This document shows, piece by piece, positions 1 through 13,234 of a DNA stretch of 64,000 nt. How positions within the stretch are numbered: position 1 is the stretch's first letter; each line of letters opens with the position of its first letter. The position numbers were made by a program, and so were the translations under genes. Under the pieces are notes generated by a model, which did no database searches, was not told where the DNA came from, and saw only the letters and a program-made list of their open reading frames with translations. The stretch comes from Plutella xylostella (lineage: Eukaryota; Arthropoda; Insecta; Lepidoptera; Plutellidae). The DNA lies in the NCBI RefSeq assembly GCF_932276165.1, contig NC_063984.1, positions 9,183,501 through 9,247,500 on the forward strand, in the 5' to 3' direction.

Positions 1-1917
1 TAGGTACCTATAAGTTTAATATTTAACAGCCTTGATCTATCAAAAGACGCAAATCGAGATAAAATGACTTCTTAAATGTTCAATTTTGTTACAGGTATTT
101 CTATTAGCCATTTCGTTTGAAACCGATAATATCCGTAGCAGTAAACAGATCAGCCGGCGCGCGATAGTGTCGGAGCGGGGCGAGATCGCGCGAGATAAAC
201 TCACAGTGAGAGCCACAAAGAGAGAGCTCAAGCGACCGCCGCTTTCACTAAACGAGTCCATCCACTCCACACGGCGGCAAATAACAACACCACAACGAAC
301 AAACAAAATGACAACAAAATTACAACGGTTGTTAAACCGTCATCACTCAAATTACAGTATCACATTGAAAGAAATTCAGAAACGACAGCTATCAAAAATG
401 TAAAAACTCAATAAAAAACGCCACAAGATAAGGAATTTGAAAAGGGCGCAATTTATCAATGGCGTCGAACAGTCGATCGCCGCGCTTCATCTTTATCGTA
501 TTTGCGTATAAATAGTGACGCGACGTCGAGCCGCCGCTAATGATACGGAAAATGACATCTTATTTCGGTGTGAAAATCGAAGAAAAAATCGCTCATCTCT
601 CGCCGTCTGCATGAATATTTTATGGCCGCATCAACACCGGAATGACAGGTTTTATCGTTTGAAAATTCGACGAAAATTGCGCAAAATGACGCGTTGATAT
701 TTTTTTATTTAGTGAGAACATCCTTCCGCCAATCAGGAGCGCTCATTGTGGGCCACAATGACGTCTCCCCGGGACGCTCTCGCATTTCATTCTAAGCTGA
801 TTTTTCGTTAAAATTCATGATGTGGGGTTGGAAGTGCTCATGCTTTTTTATTATTTCAGCTTCTCTTCAGTTCAGTTTTACACTATCCAGTAATTTACGT
901 AATCTTGATTCAGTGAAACAAATATGTGTTTTAATAATAGGCATTATGTGTATGAGACTATAATAATAATATATTATACTCATACAGCATGGCAACAGTG
1001 AAACAATTAAATCGAAACTTATTGAAAGCTTCGCGAGATCAAACGCTCACGTAATGGTTTGGTGTTTGACTATACCTATATGTAAAGTTGTATTGTAAGG
1101 TATATGTTTAGTCTATTTAATTGCTTATTAACTGGCTGACATCGCTAACATGTGTATCGGCTTGAATTAATGAGGAACGCCTCGCTACGAGCGGCGTCGC
1201 GGATCTTGGCTCGAGATACGCGGGAACATAGCTTATGTATACCTTGTACGTATATCAGGTGTCATAAAGCGTTTCTGTCGCTGTAATTAGCCTCATTACC
1301 TCTAATATCTGTCAATTAGTGAATATGTTTATTTTCCCACCTATTGGTTTCCGTTATGTTTACATTAACGTCACAAGTAGGTACTTTATCTGTAAAGCCA
1401 TACGTATTCCCATCAACATAGAGCGTCTATCCGCCCGCCCCTCGCGATAAGCACATCATTTCTCTCTCGATTCTCTTCTCGAAACGGTCTTCATATTGTA
1501 TGATCCGCATAAGTCGCGACATATTTTCTAAATTTGTTCCTGGCGGGGGCCCGAGCACCTGCCGTAAAGATAAGCCTCCGATGCTGCGTAATATCCCCCT
1601 AAAATAACTTCTTACTGCCTCCGGTGCCATGGCGACGGGGACGCGCCGACGACTCTCGCCTTATGTGCTCCTGGTACCCGTGGAGTAGGGATAAGGGTGC
1701 AACTTACATAATATGTGGTACTTACTATAAGAGAGACGATATACTTAAGTAAATAAATTCAAAGATAAAGATATAGATATTTATTTATATTACTATGATA
1801 ATTTGTCCTCACACTAGTTGTAACCAACTCCCTCGCGTTTTCAACAAACAATATCCTTCCCCCATTTGAAGATTGTCTAGATGAAGTAGTGCCGTGGTAG
1901 GCTGTTGACACACTTGG
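1..1917. other. Non-coding stretch, CpG-rich blocks
   Basis: No supported gene. A GC-rich block at 130-300 has an open frame on both strands and an acceptor-like TTTTGTTACAG at its left edge, but no recognisable protein. A TATAAATAG word lies at 507-515. The 744 palindrome is listed separately. Confidence 0.5.
744..760. promoter_or_regulatory. Palindromic Sox-like site in a CCAAT/CRE block
   Basis: CATTGTGGGCCACAATG, symmetrical except for the central base, overlaps a CRE-like TGACGTCT (759-766) and follows a CCAAT word (729-733). The block at 721-790 looks like a compact regulatory element. Confidence 0.35.
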
Positions 1918-1959
1918 CGGCGCGGGCGGGCGCGGGGCGGGCGCGGGGCGGGGGGCGGC
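1918..1959 (+). promoter_or_regulatory. GC-box cluster, G-quadruplex-prone
   Basis: GGGCGG-type boxes recur inside an 11-bp unit (GCGCGGGGCGG). More than four G-runs of three or more with loops of 1-3 bases make a plus-strand G-quadruplex plausible. It is followed by AATTAATTAAGG. A promoter role is not shown. Confidence 0.55.
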
Positions 1960-4900
1960 AATATTGCGAATTAATTAAGGAAGTCATTACGCGCCGATAG
2001 CGCATTAGCCCCACGCATGTCGGAAATTGTCGACACAAAGGATATTTCCTACGTTTTCCGGGATTTAAAGCAATTCACGGATTTTGATTAAGCTCCCGCT
2101 GCTATGCCGAGATTATTCCCCTTTGAACGTAAAGAATGGTTTATTTCAGACCCGTAAATGTGAATTGTGTTTCTTCAAGCGATAGATTTTATGCCTAAAT
2201 TCCTGTTGAATCGATTGCGCGAGTATTTTATTACGAACGCGGAGCTAAATGAATGGAACAGTTTGAAAGAGCGTGTTCATTATCTGTAGTGAGGCAGCCG
2301 AGTAAAACCCGTGGAGGAAAGCTGCAGCAGCAAGTTTAGATTGCGGCAATAATTATTTATTCCGCTCACTCGCCACGCTCCGCTCGAAGGAAACTATTCA
2401 TGGAAGAAAACACTATTTATTTCCCGCTGGCCAGATAAGGCGTCTGATCCCCCTCCCCCCGCTTTAATTATGACCTCTGGTCTTGTGTAAAATAGTTGGC
2501 GGAGTTTAATTCTGATATCAGTATGCGGCGTGGCGCGCCGGACTCCAATGAGTGTTCGGTCTGCACCCTCGATAATCATTGTTTTCACCACCAGAATTTG
2601 AACTCGGATCTAAAGACGCTAGAAGTCTTATGTTGCAGAACGTTTCAAGTAATTTAACTTCTTTTTCACTCTATCCCATAATTACGTGGTGCCAAGGTGC
2701 GGAGCTCTTTTGATTCGGCAATAGATTTTCTTACGTTTTTACAGATTAGCTTGAATGTTTGACTTATATAGGGTGTTTCAAAATGGGTATACTGATCCGT
2801 ATTTGGTTTCACCATGTATTTAGTAGGTATTGGTATTGCAGTGATTTCAATATGCAAAAAAATAATAATACCTATGTATGTTTATTCAGTGCTTGGCCCT
2901 CGAGCCGTGAACAAGCCGCGGCGGCTCGCTCGCACGCTCGTCGTGACTCGTGAAACACAATATCGCGCCGTAAAAAATAAGCGCACATTAGACTTGGGCT
3001 TGTAACTCTAGCGCGCGCTTCCGGAGCGAACAAAGACGAGGGTAAGAACCAAGAACACGAGTCACCCGACACCTCATACCTTACGCAGATTTGTTTCTCA
3101 CCGAGCCACCGACGCACCCGAAACCAAACTTTAAAACCTACACTTTTTGTCCCAAATTACAACCGAAAGCTGAGCGCGGATAAGCCCCTTTCTCGCGAGG
3201 CGGGCGCGGAAAATTCGCGATAGTCAAATTGTAGTATTACAGTGCACGTGAGCATTAAATTATTACATTTCAAGCTGTGTTTTCCAGAATATAAGGCTGT
3301 ATTTTCATCACAATGTTTGCAGGAAGGGTCCTAGGATACGGCAGGTACGTCTCACAGAAAGAAAAATGTACCTTTAACGACACAAGGATTCTCCGAGTCA
3401 GGAGAAGAAATAAGCCGTAACAGGATGTCGTTCAGGATAATACCTCTTTCGCTTTATTTTCCTTTCAGAAGATTTGAAAACATCTACGTATGTTTGCTAC
3501 TATAATTCGCCTAGTTATTTCGTAGAGCTTATCTTATTACTAGTTAATTGGATAATACTTAATAGGTACTTAAGCTTTGCAATAAAAATATAATTTACCA
3601 TGGCGTATTTAAGAGCCTTCATTTTTATACATATCGATTAGAAGCTCTATGAAATACCTATAGAGGTACACAATAATGAACCCGAAATCAACCAACAACT
3701 GAAACTATTCTCTAATCTATTATAAAAATATAAAGCTATCCTAAAAGGAAGATCATGAAAAATGCTTTATTTGGGATGGAAGGAGGAATTGAAATCAGTT
3801 TTGTCATTTTTGAGTGTACAGTACATACAAATTTATTTACACACACACAAATATTACCTCATTTTTCCAAATATTGGTATTCATGATACAAACATCGAAT
3901 CTGAACACATGTTATTTATCATAGAATTAAGTAAATAATTAACCTAATAACTTATTGAATTGGATAATAATGAAAAATATAGAACAACGACTATTACTAA
4001 CAATATCTATTTTCATTCACTCGCGGCCTGACATTGACTCGCTAGTATTTTCTGCTGAAGACAACCCTTCGCGGCTACCTACCCGACCCATCCCTCGCAT
4101 ATAGCTACTTGTAGGTAAGTAGCTATCGCGACTCCTTTGTTCTAGCAGCTGATTGGAGCCGGGCCCCGGAAATGCGTGTCACCCCACCCCCTCATTGGTC
4201 CGTTTCATTTTCTTAGCGTCAGAGAGAGACGCAGCGACTGAAGTGGGTAGTTAAGGATACGGATCTCCCGCCGTGTGTAGTTATGGTAGGTAGGTGTCAA
4301 CGATGTTTATGTGACGCGTCGTCTAAGATAAACTATTTCGTTGAGCGCTCAGCCCGAGAGTTGCCCGATAAATTGTTTCGCTCCAAGTTTGCCAGGAATT
4401 TCAACTTTGATTAAATTGCCGATGTTGCCGGAAATAGTTGACTTTGGGGTATCCAAAAATTTGTAGCTGTAAATACTTAGCTGTAGGTAAATAGTGTGTT
4501 TATATTTGCAGGTGGTTGGGGTGAATCTGGTTTGAATACGGGCAGTGAGGGGCTAATCGACACTTTATCGTGCGCCTGTCAGCAGCAAGCACGCTGTAGA
4601 CCGTCGACCTCCACAATGTCAGCGTGTCGCATCCGGCCGCTCAGCGCCGGGATAGATAAACAATGGCGGAATAAATGTGTTAGACATTCTAATTCCATTG
4701 GTTGAATAAACTGAAGATTTGTTGTTTTAAAAAGGCTTTTGGTTTTTAGACAAATTTGTTGTTACCTATTTTCTGTAATTAATACGACACGGCTGCGTAA
4801 ACTTTACAGTTAATGTATGAGTCCCTAAACGTAACTTACTTAAGCAGCCTGTAGGACCACATACGTATCTACATATTTTTCATGACACAAAAAAAATATA

Positions 4901-7900
4901 CCATTAAAATTAATAGCAAACAAATAGCGCGTTAGTTCGCTAAATGGCCGTGCGAGGTGGCAGCACGGTCGCGGGCGGCGGGCGGCTAATGCCACTCTGT
5001 CACCGAGACGTCGCGGGCAGGCGTCACGTGCGCTGACAATTACCTACCTCACCGCCGCCGCCGCCATTGTTGTGCACCCACTAATTAATTGCGATTACGA
5101 TTGCAAACTAGTGTTTGCAGTGGCTGTGTGGTTTAGGTTGGCCTTTTTGATGGGTGCAGTGTTTTGTTTAGGTGCAGTTTAAATTGGGATGAAGATATTT
5201 GTATTTTGTCACAACTTTTTCCTAAGTAGGTACATAAATAATATTATGTAGGTATATAGTTATTACGTAGTCTAAAGAATATTCACAATATTTTAATTAG
5301 TCCGTTTGATGCTACGAGACTCATTTTTGTTGAAATTGAGTTTAGATTGGTTAAAGTTTAAAGAATAGTTTATAAACACAGGTTATATTTCTAGTACCTA
5401 AGGTTTACGGTTCTAGGTATTCACTGTTTTACGTTATTTCATGTAAGCATTTCGTCTAGTGATATACGTCCTACATGTTTACAAACATGACGTATAATAA
5501 ATTCAGTACAATTTAACTAGCAAATCTCATATTTACTTACTTAATTTTATGTTACGAACAAATTAACAGGAAAACTAAAAAAATATATTCACGCGATTTC
5601 ATGCTGAAATTAAAATAGCTGCCTGAAATTTCATAACTCCGATACTATTTATGAAATTCTTGAAGTTCACTTACATAAAGATTTCTTCTTAGTACTTTGC
5701 CGCTAAAACATTATACAATCCTGATATAACATTGCATAAATAACTTTTTGCTTATAAAAAGCTCAAAACACAATTACATAACATTTGTTAATCACGTGAA
5801 CGCATAATTTCTAACTTTTAATTGACTTTCTTAATTTTGTGAAAAGATATTTTCAGACCAAGAATAAGAAGCCATTACAACATCTCGTGGAAAGTTACCT
5901 TTTCGTCCCGTCAGGCGATAAGTAAAGTAACAAAAAGTCTTTCGAAATTATTTACGAAAATAAAGTTCTGCCAACATCCAAGTTTGCAGTTCCTAAGTAC
6001 TTATTTTCGTACTACTATGGCACGATTTTAACGTTATATACGTATTTCGTTATTCTTAAAGATTAAAACTTAGGTAAGTATGTTGATGACGTTTTGTAAT
6101 TTTCATTATGACCTTTCGAAACTTTGGAACTTATCTTCTTGTAAAATTTTGAAATTTAATTACGTTATATTTTATGGAAACAACTGCATAACTATGACAA
6201 ATAATGTAAGTACCTAATAACCTAATAAGTACTTTTAATTTCATTGCTTTTGCCAATGGTTTTGCGTTATGCTGTTGCAATTTAGTGGATAATAAATCGG
6301 TATAACAAGTGCTCAAGCCAGTTATTATGTTCTCTCAGACTACAGTAGGTTTTGTATTGGCTTTCAAATCGACACGTCAATATTGTACGCGACTGACAGA
6401 CTGCCATTGTGACAACCGCTCGCGGGAGGTCTTTGTCACTATCGATATCGAATGTCGATTATCGATGAATTTGTGCTCGATTGTACGCATCGATCCACAA
6501 TGGAGACGGTGGCTCATATTGTTCCTTATTTAAAAAACAGGTGTCACGCACTGGCTGAAAACTTGATTTCGTATTTCGAATAAAGAAAAAATACTTTTGA
6601 TATGTTTATCAACCCTTTTGTCGTGGAGTTCGGGGGCGGTTTTGAAAATGGAACAATCGATGCGGTTGTTCGTTGTGAATGGGTGGTTCCGATGATTATC
6701 GGAGGTTACCGACAGGTGAGATGTCAACCACGAGAATAGATTGAGTGACGGCTTGGGAAGATCCAAACATACCGATAAGTTCGTAAGGTGACCCGTTGCG
6801 TAATGAAATCAGATAGGAGAGGCTTGTTAACTCTTTGTACTTCTTGTTATGGTACAAATACAGGTAGATAAGTGGTTAAAAAAACGTAACCTTTTAGGCT
6901 GTAGTTTATTATTTTTAGACAATTAAGGAACGGTTTCACAAACTAAGTGACTCGTTTAATAATAATTACAAAAAAAAACACCAATTAAAGAGTATTTAGT
7001 TGAGCTAGAAAGCAAGGAGGTGCAAATAATGAGTCCACGAGACTCGGCGGCCATCTTGGAGGCGAGCAGATGGAAGCCCTCAGTGACCGGCTCCGTGGAA
7101 AACAATCTCAGAACAGGAAAATAATTATTTTCTCCTCACGTCTGACTCTTGGGAACGAAAATAAATATTGTGTAGAGAATATTGTACCTTCTCCACATTT
7201 AATATGGCGCCGGGAAATGTGCCTTCGAGGGAATTTCGCTTCTAATTATTATTTCCAGAAACTGCTTAAGCGTCGTCTGCTGGGATTTTCCAAGAAACGA
7301 TTTTCAGTCTGCAAGATAATGCTCCTTTTATTTCACATACATACATAGTACAAAATTCTCATTTTCAGGAACTTAAAACCCCTGTACATTCACAAGCTAA
7401 AACCTAATCATTTTGCATCCTCCATGCGAAACCTTTTACAATTTTGTCGGCGCGCGTACCCACTTTCAGGTACACTTATCGAGAAAAGCAATACCTCCTG
7501 GAGTGGGTCTGAAACATGCAACAAACACATCCCCGTAGTTTCTAAGGTACTGCGAGGCACGTTGTAGCTAACTAACCATAGAGCGAAGGCCTTAGTACGT
7601 GACGTGGGCCAAAAATAGGAGGATGGCGTTTTTGTAATACATATACTATTTATCATAAAGCTTTAGCAGGTGTTTATAACGCAATTGGTCCCATATCTAA
7701 GCCATCTCATATTTAACAGCATCGACATCAAACATGTGTAATTTGAAAGCCTTGATCGGGTTTCGTCGTAGCAAGGCGTAGTAATAAGACTTGTACATAC
7801 AAGGAGCCTATCATCGTAACCACTTTCGCGAGCTGATAGGTAAGTTTATTTTTTATACTTAGAGGATAGTTCATATTTCAGTAGCCAAACGAAATCTCCA

Positions 7901-7907
7901 CACTAAC
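1960..7907. other. Non-coding stretch
   Basis: No gene or complete transposon seen. GC-rich islands at about 2880-3060, 4020-4300 (two CCAAT words) and 4950-5070 (including (CCG)4 at 5052-5065) alternate with AT-rich DNA. An imperfect palindrome with a forkhead word (CATGTTTACAAACATG) is at 5474-5489. Confidence 0.5.
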
Positions 7908-7938
7908 CTCACTTAAGTGAGCAATTGTAATACAATTG
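7908..7938. promoter_or_regulatory. Two abutting perfect palindromes
   Basis: CTCACTTAAGTGAG (7908-7921) is immediately followed by CAATTGTA-a-TACAATTG (7922-7938). The core CACTTAAGTG holds two head-to-head NK2-type homeodomain words. Site identity is inference. Confidence 0.4.
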
Positions 7939-10498
7939 TAGCAGTGTAAGTCTGTGTCGTAGTCATTTTCGGAGGTGGACAACACACATTTTTAAATATA
8001 TTTTTAACGGTACTTTCTTATCCAACTACCTTGAAAGTTCTTTTTTTTTTCATTGTATTTTTGGAGGTGGTTATGTCTTCCAACGTACCCGCAGTCTCCT
8101 GTGCCGTGGCCCGCGACTAGTCGCTGAATGGCGGGTGTCGGCGGGCGGGCGCCTACCGCTGCATATTTATGAAGTGCCTCAAACACTATAAATAGTTGAT
8201 ACGTGCCCCGGCCAAGCTACGTAATGGGGTAAATACAAGGCGAATTTAAATTTGTACGCTCACTGAGAGGAGGACTAAGGAGGAGGAGTTGGGATTTAAT
8301 AAAAAAAGGTAAAAAAAAACAAACAGCTTCTTTACGAAATTTATAAAATTTTATTGCATACTTATTAATTAACTGTACTAAAACTGTAAGTAAATGCATC
8401 ATCGGTGCTCTACATAAAATATACTGCTTTATCTACTGATCACGTGTTCACTGGACCTAAAATTAACATTTTCAATATTAAAGAGACCCACGAAAGCATA
8501 AATACTAAAACAATTTGCACACAATGCATCCCGTGCAACCAACAACAATATCTCAGCTTCGGCTCGAAGTAAATCGGTTCCCTGTTTCAGACATTTATGA
8601 AACGCCCGTAAAGTGCGGGCGACCTGGCCGCGCCGTGTGCTCGCCCGATATAGCTTAGATAAACCTACACATAGCTATGCAAACTACTTCCCGACCCGCG
8701 CGCCACGATACGACCTAACCACCGCCACCCTCTCAATACACTCGACACTCTAAACAAAACCCAATAAAACTTAATATCCAATGATTGCTGGCAGCAGATG
8801 CTGCGTCGAAACACGCATCGAGCGCAGTCCACCATTAGCTACGTACATTAAGTGTGGTGGGAATGCGATGTGAATGCCGTATGGGCGTTGTAGTCAGCCA
8901 CAAAAATTAAAGCCGACGGTACTTAGAATGTTAAGTAAAAATTTGAATGCAGAGAAACGTCGATACTTAGCCGTGTCACGTCTGAGAGTTTCTTTTTATT
9001 CCACTTGGAAAGTCGGTCGTAGAACTCGTAGACCGTTTTTCAGTTCGCGGCAGAATCGATTAATGGGCCCAGCTTAAAATTCAACGCTCACACCTAATTT
9101 GTATTCAGTTTGAATGGAATGTCAACAAACTTTGTTGTATCCGCAAACATTGTTACTTTCCAGTGATTCTATTAAAATTTAATCACAAAATCTGTAAACG
9201 TTATGTAGGTTGCAAGTACATTGGAGAGAGGCTCTGATTGTGCTGGCTAATATCATTTTAGTGCAGACAAGAGGGGCGGAAGTGGACATTGGCTACGGCT
9301 GAAATGCACCTGTCGCTCGCTAGCGGACGTCAGCTTTCATTGCCGTTTTGCGTTCAACCCCTGCCGTGGGGAAGCGATGCAAAGCTTCAATGGAGTTTAC
9401 AGTATTGTAAGTGATCGTGTGTAGAGCGCGGTGGTGGAGGGCGGCCGGCAGCAGCGCCGCTAATCTGCGTGAGGTCCGCGTGTGATTGGGCGCACACTGG
9501 CCACATAGCTTACGACACATTCGACAGTGTCCAATTTTCCGGCGATGGTATTAGAGGACAGACGTCGCTTGCGGCGCGCGTTGCAACGTTTATGAAATTT
9601 TCAGATTTGCTTTTGGTTTTTTTTACACTTAGCTGGATTCATTAAACGATTTGTCGTTGAATTTTCTTTCAGGTAAACTTAGCTCGCATCTATGATACCT
9701 ACACATCCCAAAACACGTAATCTCCTATCAACTTTAATATATTATTCAAGAATCTATCTGAGCTCCACTGAAGTGGGACTTCAACAGCGCAGAAGAGGAA
9801 AACACGGGAAAAATACACAACTATCGAAAAATAAACAATCGAGAGCAGCAATTTGCATTCGCAAACAAGTTAACGGGCCCGGGGCCGGCCCTCCTAATGA
9901 TTGTTTACTGGGAGGGGCTAGTTACCCGTTAATGCAATATTAATGCAATTCATTAAGCACGAGATTCGAGTGCGTGCCTCTACACGAGACTGTGGGAGAA
10001 CGGAGGTCGAGATTGTTTATGCCCGGCGAAAAATAAGGTGTTCGTAGCTTGTATTTTCCAGAAGTTTTACATGTCGATTAGGTAAGATGGTATTCAATGG
10101 GTTTGAACTTGGTTTGGACCGTTTGACCTGTGGGCACAAAACGTTACTTCACCATGTTAAAGCGAATTGTATATTGTATTCTTGAACACGACACTGTTAC
10201 AGCTACATAGCTATTTTAACATTGAACCCGACCTAAAAGGCGAAAACGCTAATATTAGAAATAAAGTCAACTCAACTTGGTAAAACTCTTTCAGAAAATT
10301 CTTGGAAAGCAATTCAATCTACAACTTGGCACAATGCACTAAACTCACAATAATAATTTCGAGCGATTGTTACAACATCGGGGTGAGCGAAATTAATCTC
10401 GGACAAATCGAGCGCCGGCGGGCCCCATTACACGATCAAAGTAAAAATATATGAGGCGAAGGAAAAGAAACCAAACATATGCCGGAGTAAATATTTGT

Positions 10499-10543
10499 CC
10501 CCCCCTCCGGCCCCCGCGACCCCCGCCCCGGGACCTGCCCCCG
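10499..10543 (-). promoter_or_regulatory. C-rich tract, minus-strand G-quadruplex potential
   Basis: Five C-runs (C7, C5, C5, C4, C5) within 45 bases. CRE-like TACGTCA (10546-10552) and TGACGTC lie just downstream. Regulatory role is inferred only. Confidence 0.5.
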
Positions 10544-11660
10544 CGTTACGTCACATTGTTCTGTCGATCGATTAGCCCGCGCCGCTGTGACGTCGACTCT
10601 TTCATAACTGTTACGACAAACCCGTAACTAATTCTCAGAATATTTTCCTGCTGTAAAAATTCCACTAGCAACTTTCCGATTACGGACGTCACGTTTTTAA
10701 TAAAGTTTCATTGCTTCAGGGAAGTTGTGCCGTTAATAAACGAATCTATTTCGGTAGTCCAGTTTCTATGGGATTGTTTTTTTCATGGAAAAGATTATGT
10801 AGCCGTGCGAAAATATTGTATTTAATTTGAAGCGTGAGAAAGCAGAGAGGATATGACTCCCTTCTTGAGTCAATAGGGATCGAGTAATGCTCACAAAAAA
10901 TGTTATGAAAAAAATATGTGGATATTGGTGGCCGCAGGGTGATTGAACTAACCTGTCAGCCCCATGTTAAGTGGTTTTGAAGGCAGCATTGAACCATTGT
11001 GCGGAACCTGGTAGTATGTTTTCTCGGCAAATGTTTGATTTGAGAACTTCTGGATAAATATTCCGAATAAAGCCTGTATGTGTTTACATTTCAGAAATTG
11101 AAGCTTAGTTACTACATTGTGTAGGTGGAGATTATCCTTTTGACGTTAGGAAAATAAACTGGTTCAATTAACTACTACGCATTATATGTACCTATAGGTT
11201 TAGTGACGTTTAGGAAGTCACGATTTTTTCGTAAATGACATAGGCTTCAATTAATATTCTCATTAATTGAATAATTAACGCCACCACACTGCTGGACACA
11301 GATTCAACACTTACAAATTGTTTTTATCGCCGTGCATGCCATTTCTCGGTAGATACTATGAACAGCCTACTGCGATTCATGTTATTATGTAAGTAGGTCT
11401 TCGTTATTTATTCATCACAACCGTTCCTGACCAGCTTCTTAAGAGGTATGTGACGCATATAATGCTGAATATGTCATCCAATTGGTTAACAATATTATTG
11501 GTTAGGGGTTCATAAAAAGAGCCTACTCAAGTGACATATCAACTCTATATACCCTGGAATACCCTGTGCACCTATCGCGAACTTGTTTTGACAAACATTG
11601 ATTGTAGAGTCATAAAAAAGAAAGTCATAGTCTCTACCCTTTTCGTTTAAACTGAATTAA

Positions 11661-11702
11661 GTCTGAACACATGGAAGTAGAGTCTACTTCCATGTCTGAA
11701 CA
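11661..11702. repeat. 27-bp palindrome flanked by direct repeats
   Basis: ACATGGAAGTAGA, a central g, TCTACTTCCATGT (11669-11695), with GTCTGAACA at both sides (11661-11669 and 11694-11702). This could be a footprint of a small foldback insertion or a templated repair event. Confidence 0.85.
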
Positions 11703-12040
11703 TATACAAATAGCAACATATTGACATCATAATATTGTACCTATAGCAATGTATTTTTTTAAATAAAAAATCTATTTGTGTGTCTATTACTTAAAGAAAA
11801 AAGCATTCATCTTTATAAGCATGCCAGACAAAGCAGACGGCTTCACAAAACCGCAAATTATGCCAATAATCGATTCAAATCACAATATTTACACCGGCAC
11901 ACAGTCGATTCTTATTGGCACTCTCGTTTTCAAAGAGCTAAGTCGCATCTGAGCGGTTCAATCGCGCATACGTACGGCTTTGTGGCGCGCCCATAATAGA
12001 CGGCGCTGCCGCCGGTAGCGGCCGCGTTCGCACGGAATTT

Positions 12041-12150
12041 TAATAATAATAATTTATTTCATTTTCATCTATTTTATAAATATTATAGGGGCCTCAAGAC
12101 CTCTACGACTTTGCTCAATTGTCAGGCAGGTAATTGAAAGTTATCTAGGC
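12041..12150 (-). mobile_element. Probable LINE 3' end, minus strand
   Basis: (TAA)n followed by TTTATTTC, as at the 3' end of the minus-strand LINE at 16379. Only the tail style supports this; the upstream boundary is uncertain. Confidence 0.4.
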
Positions 12151-12429
12151 AAAACTGGAACTAAATTTTACGCAATGAGTCACTTCTAATATTTGTTGTG
12201 TTAGAAAGTGATAGCCACTAACGTATTAATCTAACATTGCCTAAAATAAATTAATTTACAGTTGTTATCTATATAATTAATTCACTCTCATGAATTAATC
12301 AAAAATGAATTCCTATTATGTATATAGTCAATTATCAAGTGACTAGTATGTTTTTAGTTCTTTCTTCTTTCATACCCATATATTTTTTACACACTTTTTT
12401 ACTAGTATCTGTACTTCCATGTAGATTGA

Positions 12430-12506
12430 TGGTAGAAAATGTTTGTAGCATTAAAAACACCTTTTGTACATTTATATATCTTAAATGTGTGCAATAAAGA
12501 CTTATA
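12430..12506 (+). mobile_element. LINE 3' tail with terminal hairpin
   Basis: Ends ACCTTTTGTACATTTATATA then TGTGCAATAAAGACTTA, the same architecture as the tails at 28874 and 44395. It holds hairpin AATGTT-TGT-AGCATT at 12438-12452, with one G-T wobble. Confidence 0.6.
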
Positions 12507-12773
12507 TGAAAAACCTGTGTGTACACATGTAAGTAATTTATTAAGTCTGAAATAAAATTATTTTATTGATTATAGAGTTAAAAATGAAATATAGATAAAT
12601 ACGTAAATATGCCTTTTGTAACTATCTGTTTGAGTTATTAGATTTATATTTAATTTTACTACACAATAGTTTAAAAAATATACTTTGAAGCCACTGCAAA
12701 CTGGAAACTGTAGGCAAAGCAAGCGGCCTCAGATTTATTTTAACGAAAAAACAGAACTTGTGCGAACGCGGCC

Positions 12774-13194
12774 ACCGCCGCTCCCCATTCAACAGCCACA
12801 AAAGTGTGTTTCGCTAAACTCCTTTATGTTACGTGCTGTAAGGCTGTAACATTGACCTATTGAGCCACAGGTGATGACAACAAACTGTTTGTTTGGGTGT
12901 CTCACGCTCAGTTCAAGCCTTTTCACCAGCCTGGATCAGGTTCACTCGACGACAAAGAAGATTTAAGGCTATTCAGACTCGCGCTATTTTGAGAAATACC
13001 GTATGGTAGGGTATGCAACTTCTTGATTGATTGATGTCATCTAACCCTTACATTATTAACCCCCACCGCTACGATACTCTACGATGACCGAAATTGCAAC
13101 ACCGCTATAATAAAGATTACATGTCGCATGTGTTTCAATATACTGGATAGTGATTAAGCCTTATACCGTATATATCAATCACTGCTGCACTGAT

Positions 13195-13234
<40 letters not shown>

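Larger units (their letters stand above)
7939..12017. other. Non-coding stretch
   Basis: No gene seen. Holds a perfect GCGACTAGTCGC palindrome (8113-8124), a TATAAATAG word (8187-8195), the C-rich tract at 10499 and the palindrome at 11669. ATTTTCTTTCAG|GTAAAC at 9661-9678 joins acceptor and donor. Confidence 0.5.
12018..12773. mobile_element. Inverted-repeat-flanked segment of about 755 bp
   Basis: GGCCGCGTTCGCAC at 12020-12033 is repeated perfectly in inverse orientation at 12760-12773, with weaker symmetry outside it (GGTAGC versus GGCGGT). The two GC-rich ends bound an AT-rich interior holding LINE 3' tails. No target duplication could be fixed. It is probably an old DNA transposon with LINE insertions. 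Confidence 0.6.

Noticed and set aside
86..403. 105-codon frame after an acceptor-like sequence
   Set aside because: An overlapping open frame on the opposite strand and no protein similarity recognised. It could be a 5' UTR exon but this cannot be supported.
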